Source: Nocardia sp.
GTDB taxonomy: Bacteria; Actinomycetota; Actinomycetes; Mycobacteriales; Mycobacteriaceae
Length of the DNA: 5,300 bases
Assembly (NCBI GenBank): GCA_013361595.1
Contig: JABFXT010000384.1
Location: forward strand, 1-5,300
Reading direction: 5' to 3'
The notes beneath the pieces are model-generated. The model saw only the letters and a program-made list of their open reading frames with translations, ran no database searches and was not told the origin of the DNA. Shown piece by piece: positions 1-5,033 of this stretch; within the stretch, counting starts at the first letter, position 1, and every line of letters starts with the position of its first letter. Made by a program: the position numbers and the translations under genes.

Positions 1-1
1 A

Positions 2-64
2 CCTCTCGCGCGCAACACCGGCCCCGGAGTCAACCTCCGAAGGATTTACGGGGCCGACCGCTAA
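2..64 (+). CDS. Possible C-terminal end of a gene cut by the window edge
   Basis: One plus-strand frame is open from the left edge to a TAA at 62-64, giving a 20-residue tail that ends in YGADR. Of the three plus frames here, this one has the most G/C at the third codon position, as expected for real coding sequence in this genome. A G+C-rich stem-loop follows 16 nt after the stop, which would suit a gene end. I do not recognise the tail. The other two plus frames are also open across this short stretch, so the call is weak. If real, the gene converges on ssrA. Confidence 0.25.
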   Translation, partial: PLARNTGPGVNLRRIYGADR

Positions 65-80
65 GTGCGGCGCAGTCACA

Positions 81-118
81 CCGGCCAGAGGCACTCAGGA
101 GGCTGAGGCCCCGGCCGG
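81..118. other. G+C-rich stem-loop downstream of the left-edge frame
   Basis: CCGGCC (81-86) pairs with GGCCGG (113-118), and inside it CTCAG (94-98) pairs with CTGAG (103-107) around a GAGG loop. GGC (90-92) can also pair with GCC (108-110), leaving small bulges. There is no T-run on either side, so this is not a canonical intrinsic terminator. Actinomycetes often end transcripts with hairpins that lack a U-tract, and the position after the TAA at 62-64 would fit that role. Confidence 0.35.
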
Positions 119-145
119 CTCGAGGACTGCCCGGACTCCCCAGAT

Positions 146-174
146 CACACGGCGGCCGACCTCGCCGCCGTGTG
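146..174. other. Perfect 11-bp stem-loop, possible U-less terminator
   Basis: Positions 146-156 (CACACGGCGGC) are the exact reverse complement of 164-174, separated by a 7-nt loop. No T-run follows on either strand. It lies between the left-edge frame and the 3' end of ssrA, which point towards each other. It could be a terminator for plus-strand transcription or a backstop for ssrA read-through. It is too regular to be ignored, but its role is not shown by the sequence. Confidence 0.4.
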
Positions 175-221
175 TGGGCGGAATGTGGGCAGGCGGCCGA
201 ACTCCGGGTGGTCGGCGCATG

Positions 222-257
222 AAAAGGCCCCTCACTTGCTGAGTAAGTGAGGGGCCT
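222..257 (-). terminator. Intrinsic terminator of ssrA
   Basis: On the minus strand a 13-bp perfect stem (257-245 with 237-225) closes a 7-nt loop and is followed directly by four T residues. The stem contains GGCCCCTCACTT and its exact complement. It begins 4 nt after the last base of the mature tmRNA, so it ends the ssrA transcript. The few bases between would be trimmed when the 3' end is matured. On the plus strand the hairpin has no T-run after it, so it should act in one direction only. Confidence 0.9.
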
Positions 258-261
258 GCTG

Positions 262-627
262 TGGAGCTGCCGGGAATCGAACCCGGGTCCTCCGCCGCTT
301 CATCAAGGCTTCTCCGTGTGCAGTTCGCTGTGCCTCTACTCGGATCTCCCGGTCTCGCGAACAAGCCGGGATGACGATCCCAGTCGCTGTTGGATGTCCC
401 GTACTACTCCGCGACCGAGTCGCACGGTGAGCCCTCTAGCTGATGCCGGCACCGAAGCCGAGGGCGAACCTCGGGCCGACAGAGACGCTATCGCTTAGGC
501 AGCGAGAGCGTACTCGCGCTGATTGGAATCGGCGCTTAATTGGTTGCAGCGACGCTTACGGTGGTCTCCTGCCTGCACCGACACGCTTCCCCTGAATCTA
601 CGTACGCAGTCGAAACCGTTCAGCCCC
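262..627 (-). ncRNA. ssrA: tmRNA (transfer-messenger RNA)
   Basis: This is a one-piece tmRNA. It enters stalled ribosomes as an alanine-charged tRNA mimic and then serves as template for a degradation tag. The 5' end (627 downwards) reads GGGGCTGAACGGTTTCGACT, the family signature. Its first seven bases pair with CAGCTCC at 269-263 to form the acceptor stem (one G-U pair), followed by discriminator A at 262. The T-arm signature GGGTTCGATTCCC lies just before the 3' end. The internal frame encodes ADSNQREYALAA. About 366 nt is normal for an actinobacterial tmRNA. The next genomic bases (261-259) read CAG, so the full CCA tail does not appear to be encoded and would be added by the CCA-adding enzyme. 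smpB lies upstream on the same strand. Confidence 0.97.
495..533 (-). other. tmRNA tag-peptide reading frame
   Basis: Starting at the resume codon GCC (533-531), twelve codons give ADSNQREYALAA, then a TAA stop (497-495). The YALAA ending is the usual degron seen by ClpXP-type proteases and adaptors. The mycobacterial tag, as I recall it, is ADSHQRDYALAA, differing by H to N and D to E. The bases before the resume codon are A-rich for this genome (AACCAATTAAGC), as is normal for the region that sets the re-entry point. Confidence 0.93.
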
Positions 628-633
628 GTACGT

Positions 634-650
634 CCCGGCACCTTGCCGGG
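634..650 (-). other. Hairpin in the pre-tmRNA 5' leader
   Basis: CCCGGCA (634-640) and TGCCGGG (644-650) form a perfect 7-bp stem with a 3-nt loop, ending 6 nt before the mature 5' end of tmRNA at 627. With the -10 box proposed at 662-657, transcription would begin near 651-649. The hairpin would then sit at the very 5' end of the precursor, upstream of the expected RNase P cut. It could instead be a U-less end to the smpB transcript. Confidence 0.45.
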
Positions 651-656
651 CTTGTC

Positions 657-685
657 ATGTTAACACCTGACCCCGCCCGGTTCAT
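657..685 (-). promoter_or_regulatory. Candidate ssrA promoter
   Basis: On the minus strand TAACAT (662-657) matches four of six bases of the -10 consensus. With a 17-bp spacer, ATGAAC (685-680) is a weak -35. The site lies in the 84-nt gap between the smpB stop and ssrA, which fits tmRNA being made from its own promoter rather than only by read-through from smpB. The -10 is reasonable; the -35 is poor, which is common in actinomycetes. Confidence 0.5.
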
Positions 686-711
686 TCCCGTTTACGGCGC
701 CGCGGGATCGC

Positions 712-1185
712 TCAGCGCATGCCTTTGATCCGGCGGCCGATCTCACGGGTGACCTCGCGTTCGGCGGTGCGCCGGGCCAGGTCCTGCCGTTTGTCGTAGT
801 CCTGTTTACCTTTGGCGAGGGCGAGTTCCACCTTCACCTTGCCGTCGTTGAAATACATCGACAGCGGCACCAGGGTCTGGTTGCCCTCCCGGGACTTGCC
901 GACCAGGCGTTCGATCTCCCGTTTGTGCAGCAGCAGTTTGCGGGTCCGGCGCGGTGCGTGGTTGGTCCAGGTGCCGTGGCTGAACTCGGGAATGTGCAGG
1001 CCGCGTAGCCACACCTCGCCGTTGTCCACGGTGGCGAAGGCGTCCACCAATGAGGCCTTGCCCTCACGCAGACTCTTGACCTCGGTACCGACCAGCGCGA
1101 TCCCGGCCTCGTAGGTGTCCAGGATCGTGTAGTTGTGCCGTGCCCGGCGGTTGGTCGCGATGACCTTGCGCCCGTTCTCCTTCAT
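712..1185 (-). CDS. smpB: SsrA-binding protein SmpB
   Basis: SmpB binds the tRNA-like part of tmRNA, brings it to stalled ribosomes, and takes the place of the missing codon-anticodon stem. The 157-residue product has the family landmarks in order: NRRARHNY at 12-19, [10 protein letters not shown] at 33-42, [20 protein letters not shown] at 48-67, a basic RRTRKLLLH segment at 79-87, PLSMYF at 107-112, [12 protein letters not shown] at 116-127, DKRQ at 131-134, and the basic C-terminal tail ending in KGM at 154-156. That tail is the part known to enter the mRNA channel. The ATG at 1185 fits the usual family start and has AAGG 8 nt upstream. An in-frame TTG at 1212 would add nine residues not expected in the family. 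The stop is TGA. ssrA follows 84 nt downstream on the same strand, and a small membrane-protein gene ends 49 nt upstream. Confidence 0.96.
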   Translation of the reverse strand: MKENGRKVIATNRRARHNYTILDTYEAGIALVGTEVKSLREGKASLVDAFATVDNGEVWLRGLHIPEFSHGTWTNHAPRRTRKLLLHKREIERLVGKSREGNQTLVPLSMYFNDGKVKVELALAKGKQDYDKRQDLARRTAEREVTREIGRRIKGMR

Positions 1186-1234
1186 AACGACAACCTTAAG
1201 CGGCCGCGGCAAGCAGATTATTCCCGGTCGCCGG

Positions 1235-1468
1235 TCAGCCGGGTTGCAGGATCAGATAGAGAACGAAGACTCCGACGAAGGCGATGACCAGCAGCACGGT
1301 GGACAGACGCGGTCTACCGGTGCCGGTCGGAAGGACCCGGCGATCCAGCCAGCTGCCCTCGACCGCCGGGTCTGTGCTCCGGGTCCGTGGTGGACCGTCT
1401 GCGGACCCGCCGGAGGTATCGCCCCCGTCGCCGCCGATGGTGTCGTCGGACCCGTCCCCGGATACCAT
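1235..1468 (-). CDS. Small C-terminally anchored membrane protein, unknown function
   Basis: I do not recognise this 77-residue protein. Residues 1-35 are rich in Gly, Asp and Ser and look disordered. Residues 55-74 ([20 protein letters not shown]) form one strong membrane segment ending three residues from the C terminus. Arg52 and Arg54 just before it favour a cytoplasmic N terminus, so it resembles a tail-anchored protein. No signal peptide is visible. The ATG at 1468 has no clear Shine-Dalgarno, but TAGTCT at 1480-1475 lies 6 nt upstream, so a leaderless start is possible. It lies 49 nt upstream of smpB and 56 nt after the preceding gene, all on one strand, so co-transcription is plausible. 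The well-formed hydrophobic segment makes it likelier real than the open frames on the opposite strand. Confidence 0.7.
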   Translation of the reverse strand: MVSGDGSDDTIGGDGGDTSGGSADGPPRTRSTDPAVEGSWLDRRVLPTGTGRPRLSTVLLVIAFVGVFVLYLILQPG

Positions 1469-1480
1469 GCACGCAGACTA
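1469..1480 (-). promoter_or_regulatory. Weak -10-like box before the 77-residue gene
   Basis: TAGTCT (1480-1475 on the minus strand) fits the actinomycete TAnnnT pattern and lies 6 nt from the ATG at 1468. It would allow a leaderless smpB-proximal transcript, and would explain why no Shine-Dalgarno is seen. It matches only three of the six consensus bases and has no -35, so it is tentative. Confidence 0.25.
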
Positions 1481-1494
1481 GCTGTGCGGGCAGA

Positions 1495-1519
1495 TATTCG
1501 CGGACGGGGCGCGCGAATA
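1495..1519. promoter_or_regulatory. 8-bp inverted repeat between the two small membrane-protein genes
   Basis: TATTCGCG (1495-1502) and CGCGAATA (1512-1519) are exact reverse complements with a 9-bp spacer. The repeat lies in the 56-bp gap between the 102- and 77-residue genes, 6 bp past the stop of the first. It has no T-run, so it could be an operator, a weak terminator, or an mRNA processing site. The sequence does not decide. Confidence 0.35.
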
Positions 1520-1524
1520 CGGTG

Positions 1525-1833
1525 TCAGCGAGCGGATCTCAGGATTCGCAGCGTGATGCCGAGGCCGACGAGAATGCTCGCGGTGGCGACCAGTGCGGTG
1601 GCGAAGGATTGTGTGATTGCGGCGATTCCGGTGCTGAAGATGAGGCACGTGGCAAGAGCCAGCAGCGCGGTGCCCCATTCCATACCGGCGATCCGGGCGG
1701 GTCGGTTACGCAGTGCTGTCATGTTTTCGGAGTACCCGGCGGCGTGGGTTATCAAACCGTTACTGCCGTAATCTCCGGAAATGTGGTAACCGACCCGCGG
1801 GTCTGCCGTACGGGGTGTGCGTTGGCGAGCCAT
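1525..1833 (-). CDS. Small two-span membrane protein, unknown function
   Basis: The 102-residue product has a basic, polar N-terminal part (1-50) followed by two hydrophobic segments. Residues 53-73 (WGTALLALATCLIFSTGIAAI) are the first and 77-95 (FATALVATASILVGLGITL) the second, joined by a tight turn at TQS (74-76). It ends in the basic tail RILRSAR. With Arg-rich flanks on both outer sides, a hairpin with both ends in the cytoplasm is expected. The start is well set: ATG at 1833 with GGAGG 7 nt upstream. An inner Met51 just before the first span could give a shorter product but has no such site that I noted. I recognise no family. It is the first gene of the minus-strand run leading to smpB and ssrA. 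Confidence 0.8.
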   Translation of the reverse strand: MARQRTPRTADPRVGYHISGDYGSNGLITHAAGYSENMTALRNRPARIAGMEWGTALLALATCLIFSTGIAAITQSFATALVATASILVGLGITLRILRSAR

Positions 1834-1840
1834 GGCAGAA

Positions 1841-1845
1841 CCTCC
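1841..1845 (-). promoter_or_regulatory. Ribosome binding site of the 102-residue membrane protein
   Basis: The minus strand reads GGAGG at 1845-1841, 7 nt before the ATG at 1833. It is the strongest Shine-Dalgarno on the minus strand of this window. It fixes the start of the gene and argues that the small ORF is translated. Confidence 0.8.
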
Positions 1846-1865
1846 GTTTCGGAGTCGGTGTGGCG

Positions 1866-1879
1866 ACTGTGTTCACAGT
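1866..1879. promoter_or_regulatory. 14-bp palindrome in the leader of the 102-residue gene
   Basis: ACTGTG (1866-1871) and CACAGT (1874-1879) are exact reverse complements around TT, giving ACTGTGTTCACAGT. It lies 32 bp upstream of the ATG at 1833, in the divergent intergenic region. The TGTG...CACA edges recall sites of CRP/FNR-type regulators, but those have a wider spacer (TGTGA-N6-TCACA), so the match is not convincing. It is a candidate operator for an unknown dimeric regulator. Confidence 0.4.
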
Positions 1880-1920
1880 AACGGAAAAATCTCCGCCTGG
1901 ACACCGGGTAGCAAATCTGG

Positions 1921-1949
1921 AGATAACCATCACAGCAGGCTCCGGTCAA
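1921..1949 (-). promoter_or_regulatory. Tentative promoter for the small membrane-protein genes
   Basis: On the minus strand TTGACC (1949-1944) matches five of six -35 bases. With a 17-bp spacer it leads to TTATCT (1926-1921), a poor -10. The good -35 and the position about 90 bp upstream of the 1833 start make it the best candidate I can see, but the -10 is weak. The 1866-1879 palindrome would then lie in the transcribed leader. Confidence 0.3.
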
Positions 1950-2225
1950 ATGTGGGGTGATGCGATCCAGCTGTGACATTTCCGGAAAACTCCCAGTTCC
2001 GAGACGTGTGGTCGGTTTCGGGTGGGTAGATGGGACCGGGGGGATGCGGTGGCGCCGGGCCGCGTACCGGCGCTCCGAAAATAGTTTGCTGTTGATTAAC
2101 TGAAGTCGGCCCGAAGTGTGCCCCGGTGCCGGTCTGGGACAGGCTGCTTAAGCTCGTGGTATGTCCATTTCGAACCCGCGGGCCGGGTGGTCCCGCATAC
2201 CGAACGGGCGGCCGGTTCCCGCCGC
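1950..2225. other. Divergent intergenic region, mostly unassigned
   Basis: No gene is supported here. It contains a 10-bp palindrome TTTCCGGAAA (1979-1988), and an inverted repeat GCGCCGG (2052-2058) / CCGGCGC (2067-2073) around an 8-nt loop. A patch richer in A+T than its surroundings (2078-2101) may hold a promoter, but I find no convincing -35/-10 pair for the sirtuin gene. A 26-codon ATG frame begins at 2161 and ends at 2241, overlapping the sirtuin start. Confidence 0.5.
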
Positions 2226-2230
2226 GGAGG
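2226..2230 (+). promoter_or_regulatory. Ribosome binding site that sets the sirtuin start
   Basis: GGAGG lies 7 nt before the GTG at 2238. The same frame is open further upstream to a GTG at 2118, but the extra 40 residues are Arg- and Gly-rich, unlike any sirtuin N terminus, and that start lacks a good binding site. The GTG at 2238 is therefore preferred. Confidence 0.85.
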
Positions 2231-2237
2231 CACCGCG

Positions 2238-2981
2238 GTGACCGAATGGTACGAGCGCACCGGCCGTATCGCCGCGCTGACCGGCGCCGGAATTTCCACT
2301 GACAGCGGTATTCCCGATTTCCGCGGGCCCCGCGGGGTCTGGACCGAGGATCCGATCGCCGAACTGCTGTCCACCTACGACAACTATCTGGCCGACCCGG
2401 TACTGCGCGAGAAATCCTGGCTCGCCCGCCGCGACAATCCCGCGTGGCAGGCCGAACCCAACGGCGCCCACCGTGCGCTGGTGGATCTGGAACGCGCCGG
2501 CCGGGGACTCACGATCGTCACCCAGAACATCGATCGTTTGCATCAGCGTGCCGGTTCCGCGCCGCAGCGGGTGGTGGAGATCCACGGCAATATGTTCGAC
2601 GTGGTCTGCGTGCGCTGCGACTACTCCGCCGCCATGGCCGACACGCTGGAACGGGTGGCCGCGGGCGTCGCCGATCCGCCCTGCCCGGTCTGCGGTGGCG
2701 TCCTCAAGGCCGATGTCATCATGTTCGGCCAGGCGCTGGACCACCGCACGCTGGTCAAGGCGACGTTGGCCGCCGAGACCGCGGAGATCTTCCTCGCCGT
2801 CGGTACCTCGCTACAGGTGGAACCGGCCGCCTCGTTGTGCGGGCGGGCGGTGGCGGCGGGTGCCGATCTGATCGTCGTCAACGCCGAACCCACACCCTAC
2901 GATTCGCTGGCCACCGAAGTGGTGCGCGAACCCATCGGCACGGCACTACCCGCGCTGGTCGACCGGATCCTCGGCCGCTGA
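2238..2981 (+). CDS. Sir2-family NAD-dependent protein deacylase (sirtuin)
   Basis: Sirtuins remove acyl groups from lysines, consuming NAD and giving nicotinamide and O-acyl-ADP-ribose. The 247-residue protein is essentially only the catalytic core. It shows GAGISTDSGIPDFRG at 16-30 (NAD binding), TQNID at 95-99 and LHQRAG at 101-106, catalytic His116 in EIHGNMF, four zinc cysteines (124, 127, 149, 152), GTS at 189-191, and VNAEPTPYD at 214-222. The stretch GPRGVWT (30-36) and the HGNMF motif resemble the SIRT6/SIRT7-like branch more than the SIRT5/CobB branch, whose Tyr-x-x-Arg acyl-pocket motif I do not see. The variable position after NID, often Gly, is Arg100. Deacetylation is the likely activity. 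Its 3' end overlaps the convergent oxidase gene by 36 bp. Other names in use are sir2 and cobB. Confidence 0.95.
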   Translation: MTEWYERTGRIAALTGAGISTDSGIPDFRGPRGVWTEDPIAELLSTYDNYLADPVLREKSWLARRDNPAWQAEPNGAHRALVDLERAGRGLTIVTQNIDRLHQRAGSAPQRVVEIHGNMFDVVCVRCDYSAAMADTLERVAAGVADPPCPVCGGVLKADVIMFGQALDHRTLVKATLAAETAEIFLAVGTSLQVEPAASLCGRAVAAGADLIVVNAEPTPYDSLATEVVREPIGTALPALVDRILGR

Positions 2982-4274
2982 GACCGGGCCCAGGACCCGG
3001 TCGAGGTAGTCGTTGGTGAACCGGCCCGCGGGGTCGTAGCGCCGGCGGACCGCCGCGAACCGGTCCCAGTCGGGATAACGGCCACGTAGCGTCTCCGCGG
3101 TCTGATAGTGCCGTTTGCCCCAGTGCGGGCGGCCGTCGTACCGGTCGAAGATCGCCTCGCAAGCGCGGAAGAACGGTTCGTGCTCCATTCCTTCGTACTG
3201 GTGCACCGCGATATAGCAGGTCGCCCGGCCGCCCGCGGGGGAGAGGAGCGCGTCGTCACCCGCCACCCAGCGCACCTCGATCGGCATCGGGCTGTCGAAG
3301 CGTTTCGCCGTCTCCTTGTTCTCCCTGATCGCCGTGACCGAATGCTCGCGCGGGATGGCGTACTCCATCTCGGTGAACCGGAACAGGCGGGGGCTGGTGA
3401 ACACCCGATAGGACCGATCGACCTGGCGGCGGTAGCTGCCGGCGTATGCGGCGCCGCGCTGGATCCACGGAATGAGGGCGGGTCTGCGACGAGCGAGTCG
3501 GCACAGGCCGTCGAAAACATGGTTGGACAGCAGGATATCGGCGAACCAGTCCACCGATTCGGGTCGTGGCGCGGGCGCCAGATCGACGCGATTGTTGCGT
3601 TTGGTCATGGCGATCGGGCTGTGCGCGAACATGTCGAACTCGAAATGATCGTTGCTGTCGATATGGGTGTCCAGATCCGCGAGTACCTCCTCGACCGGAA
3701 CCGGACGTTCGACACCTTCGAGGACGAACGAGGGCACCAGCCGCAGGGTGAACGCGGTGACGACACCCAGGGCGCCGAGTCCGACCCGGGCGGCCCGCCA
3801 GGCCTGCGCACCGGATTCCTCGGTCAGTTCCACGATCCGGCCGTCGGCCGTCATCAGTTCGACCGCGTGCAGGGCGGCGGAGATATTCGGCAGCCGTCCG
3901 CCGGTACCGTGGGTTCCGGTGGCGGTCGCGCCGGCGATGGTCTGGACGTCGATATCGCCGAGGTTGGGAAATGCCAGGCCGTGCTCGTCGAGCCGGGTGT
4001 TGAGTGCCGCGAGGGTCATACCGGCCTGCACCCGGGCCAGGCCCGCCTCCCGATCGATATCGAGCACCCGGTTCATCCGGGACAGATCCAGCAGGACGCC
4101 GTCGGTGAGACAGGTATCGGTGAACGAATGGCCCGATCCGGCGACGCGGACGCGATGCCCCTCGTCGGCCGCTCGGGCGAGTTCGGTGGCCAGTTCTGTG
4201 TGATCGCGCGGTGCGCACAGCCGTGCCGGTGTGCACCGCTGATCGCCGGCCCAGTTCACCCATAACTTGGTCAC
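2946..4274 (-). CDS. FAD-dependent sugar-1,4-lactone oxidase/dehydrogenase (ALO / GulDH type)
   Basis: This 442-residue flavoenzyme belongs to the VAO superfamily and oxidises aldono-1,4-lactones such as L-gulono- or D-arabinono-1,4-lactone. It strongly resembles M. tuberculosis Rv1771, reported as an L-gulono-1,4-lactone dehydrogenase. The FAD domain (about 15-180) contains GSGHSFTD at 46-53, where His49 is the residue that carries covalent FAD in several relatives, and the GATATGTHGTG loop at 115-125. The C-terminal ALO domain has FTEMEYAIP at 300-308, PIEVRW at 331-336 (Glu333 and Arg335 match the catalytic pair of plant GALDH), HWGK at 384-387 and the ending NDYLDRVLG at 421-429. No signal peptide or membrane span is visible. 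The GTG start gives MTKLWVNWAGDQ, aligning with Rv1771. The last 11 residues lie inside the 3' overlap with the sirtuin gene and look like an added tail. A TetR gene lies 75 bp upstream. The substrate is not decided by sequence. Confidence 0.92.
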   Translation of the reverse strand: MTKLWVNWAGDQRCTPARLCAPRDHTELATELARAADEGHRVRVAGSGHSFTDTCLTDGVLLDLSRMNRVLDIDREAGLARVQAGMTLAALNTRLDEHGLAFPNLGDIDVQTIAGATATGTHGTGGRLPNISAALHAVELMTADGRIVELTEESGAQAWRAARVGLGALGVVTAFTLRLVPSFVLEGVERPVPVEEVLADLDTHIDSNDHFEFDMFAHSPIAMTKRNNRVDLAPAPRPESVDWFADILLSNHVFDGLCRLARRRPALIPWIQRGAAYAGSYRRQVDRSYRVFTSPRLFRFTEMEYAIPREHSVTAIRENKETAKRFDSPMPIEVRWVAGDDALLSPAGGRATCYIAVHQYEGMEHEPFFRACEAIFDRYDGRPHWGKRHYQTAETLRGRYPDWDRFAAVRRRYDPAGRFTNDYLDRVLGPVSAAEDPVDQRG

Positions 4275-4287
4275 TCGTCCAACTCTA
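4275..4287 (-). promoter_or_regulatory. -10 box for a leaderless oxidase transcript
   Basis: TAGAGT (4287-4282 on the minus strand) matches four of six -10 bases and the TAnnnT pattern. Exactly 7 nt separate it from the GTG at 4274, so transcription would start on the first base of the start codon. There is no clear Shine-Dalgarno here, which agrees with a leaderless message. No -35 is recognisable. If correct, the oxidase is transcribed apart from the tetR gene, though read-through remains possible as I see no terminator in the 75-bp gap. Confidence 0.5.
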
Positions 4288-4349
4288 GGGGATGACGGGC
4301 ACGGGCGTGTGGAAACGCGGACCGGAATCGGGAGCGGGGGTTCGGTGGT

Positions 4350-5033
4350 TCAGCGGCGGCGGGCGAGGAAAGGACCGGGCTTGGCCGCCTTGGCCCGCTC
4401 TACTTCGGCCAGGCTGAGCGCGTCCACGGTCAGCGGCTGCGGCGGCGAATTCGCGGCCCGGATACCGTTCAGGGTGATCGCCATATAGCGCCGCCAGATC
4501 TCGGAATCGATGGGCCGGGCGAATTCGGCCAGTGAATCGACCATATAGATCAGCGCGAACAGATCGGTGGCCTCGATACCGGGCTGCACCACTCCGGCCG
4601 CCCGGGCACGGTCCATCACCGCCGCGACCGCCGGGCCGATCTCTTCGCGGGGGCAGCCGAACCGGTCCGCTTCCTCGCCCAGTTCGAGCAGTACCTCGCT
4701 GAACCCGCGGTTGGTCGCCATCCGCCGGCAGGCGTACTCGAAAAGCTGTACCAAACCGTCCCAGGGATCCGCCGCCGCGAGCGCGTCCGCGGTGGCCGCG
4801 GTGAACTCGCGGATATGTCCGGCGAAGACCTCGGCGACGAGTTCGCGCTTGTTCGCGAACCGCCGGTATACGGTGCCCACCCCCACGCCCGCGCGTTCGG
4901 CCACATCGTCGAGGGTGATGTCGAGACCACGATCGGCGAACAACTCGCGGGCGGCGTCGACGATCCGCTGCTGATTCCGCGCCGCGTCGACCCGGAGCGG
5001 CCGCGGCCGGGGTTCGGTGGTGGCGGGACTCAC
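4350..5033 (-). CDS. TetR-family transcriptional regulator
   Basis: The 227-residue protein has the usual TetR layout. A basic, Pro/Arg-rich N-terminal extension (1-16) is followed by helix 1 (QQRIVDAARELFADRG, 21-36). The helix-turn-helix ITLDDVAERAGVGVGTVYRRFANKREL covers 39-65, with the GTVYRRF recognition motif at 53-59. Residues from about 70 to 195 are the helical ligand-binding and dimer domain, which resembles the SbtR-like C-terminal type; this subfamily call is from memory. The last 30 residues are polar and basic. The GTG at 5033 follows a -10-like box by 7 nt and has no good Shine-Dalgarno. Such proteins are mostly dimeric repressors released by a small ligand. It stands 75 bp upstream of the oxidase gene on the same strand and is a natural candidate to control itself and that gene. 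The ligand is unknown. Confidence 0.93.
   Translation of the reverse strand: MSPATTEPRPRPLRVDAARNQQRIVDAARELFADRGLDITLDDVAERAGVGVGTVYRRFANKRELVAEVFAGHIREFTAATADALAAADPWDGLVQLFEYACRRMATNRGFSEVLLELGEEADRFGCPREEIGPAVAAVMDRARAAGVVQPGIEATDLFALIYMVDSLAEFARPIDSEIWRRYMAITLNGIRAANSPPQPLTVDALSLAEVERAKAAKPGPFLARRR

Noticed and set aside
95..498. Open frames on both strands over the ssrA gene and terminator
   Set aside because: They cross the tmRNA, whose conserved structure and tag explain the sequence. The translated products have no protein-like features.
1186..1212. Nine-residue extension of SmpB from a TTG at 1212
   Set aside because: TTG is a rare start, and the ATG at 1185 agrees with the family's N-terminal length and has an AAGG upstream.
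1133..1771. 212-residue open frame on the plus strand across the small membrane-protein genes
   Set aside because: It is antisense to smpB's 5' end and both small genes, has no ribosome binding site or domain, and is Arg/Ala-rich. The minus-strand frames have membrane segments and, for one, a strong Shine-Dalgarno.
1866..1879. Reading the palindrome as a CRP/GlxR site
   Set aside because: Those sites need TGTGA-N6-TCACA. Here the half-sites are only 2 bp apart.
1752..1979. 75-residue minus-strand frame upstream of and overlapping the 102-residue gene
   Set aside because: It overlaps a better-supported gene with a strong ribosome binding site and covers the leader region. Its composition is unlike a folded or membrane protein.
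2118..2237. 40-residue N-terminal extension of the sirtuin from a GTG at 2118
   Set aside because: The extension is low-complexity and Arg/Gly-rich, and the GTG at 2238 has GGAGG at ideal spacing and gives a normal sirtuin N terminus.
3108..4265. 385-residue plus-strand open frame opposite the lactone oxidase
   Set aside because: It is the usual antisense shadow in G+C-rich DNA. The minus strand encodes a full-length, clearly recognisable enzyme.
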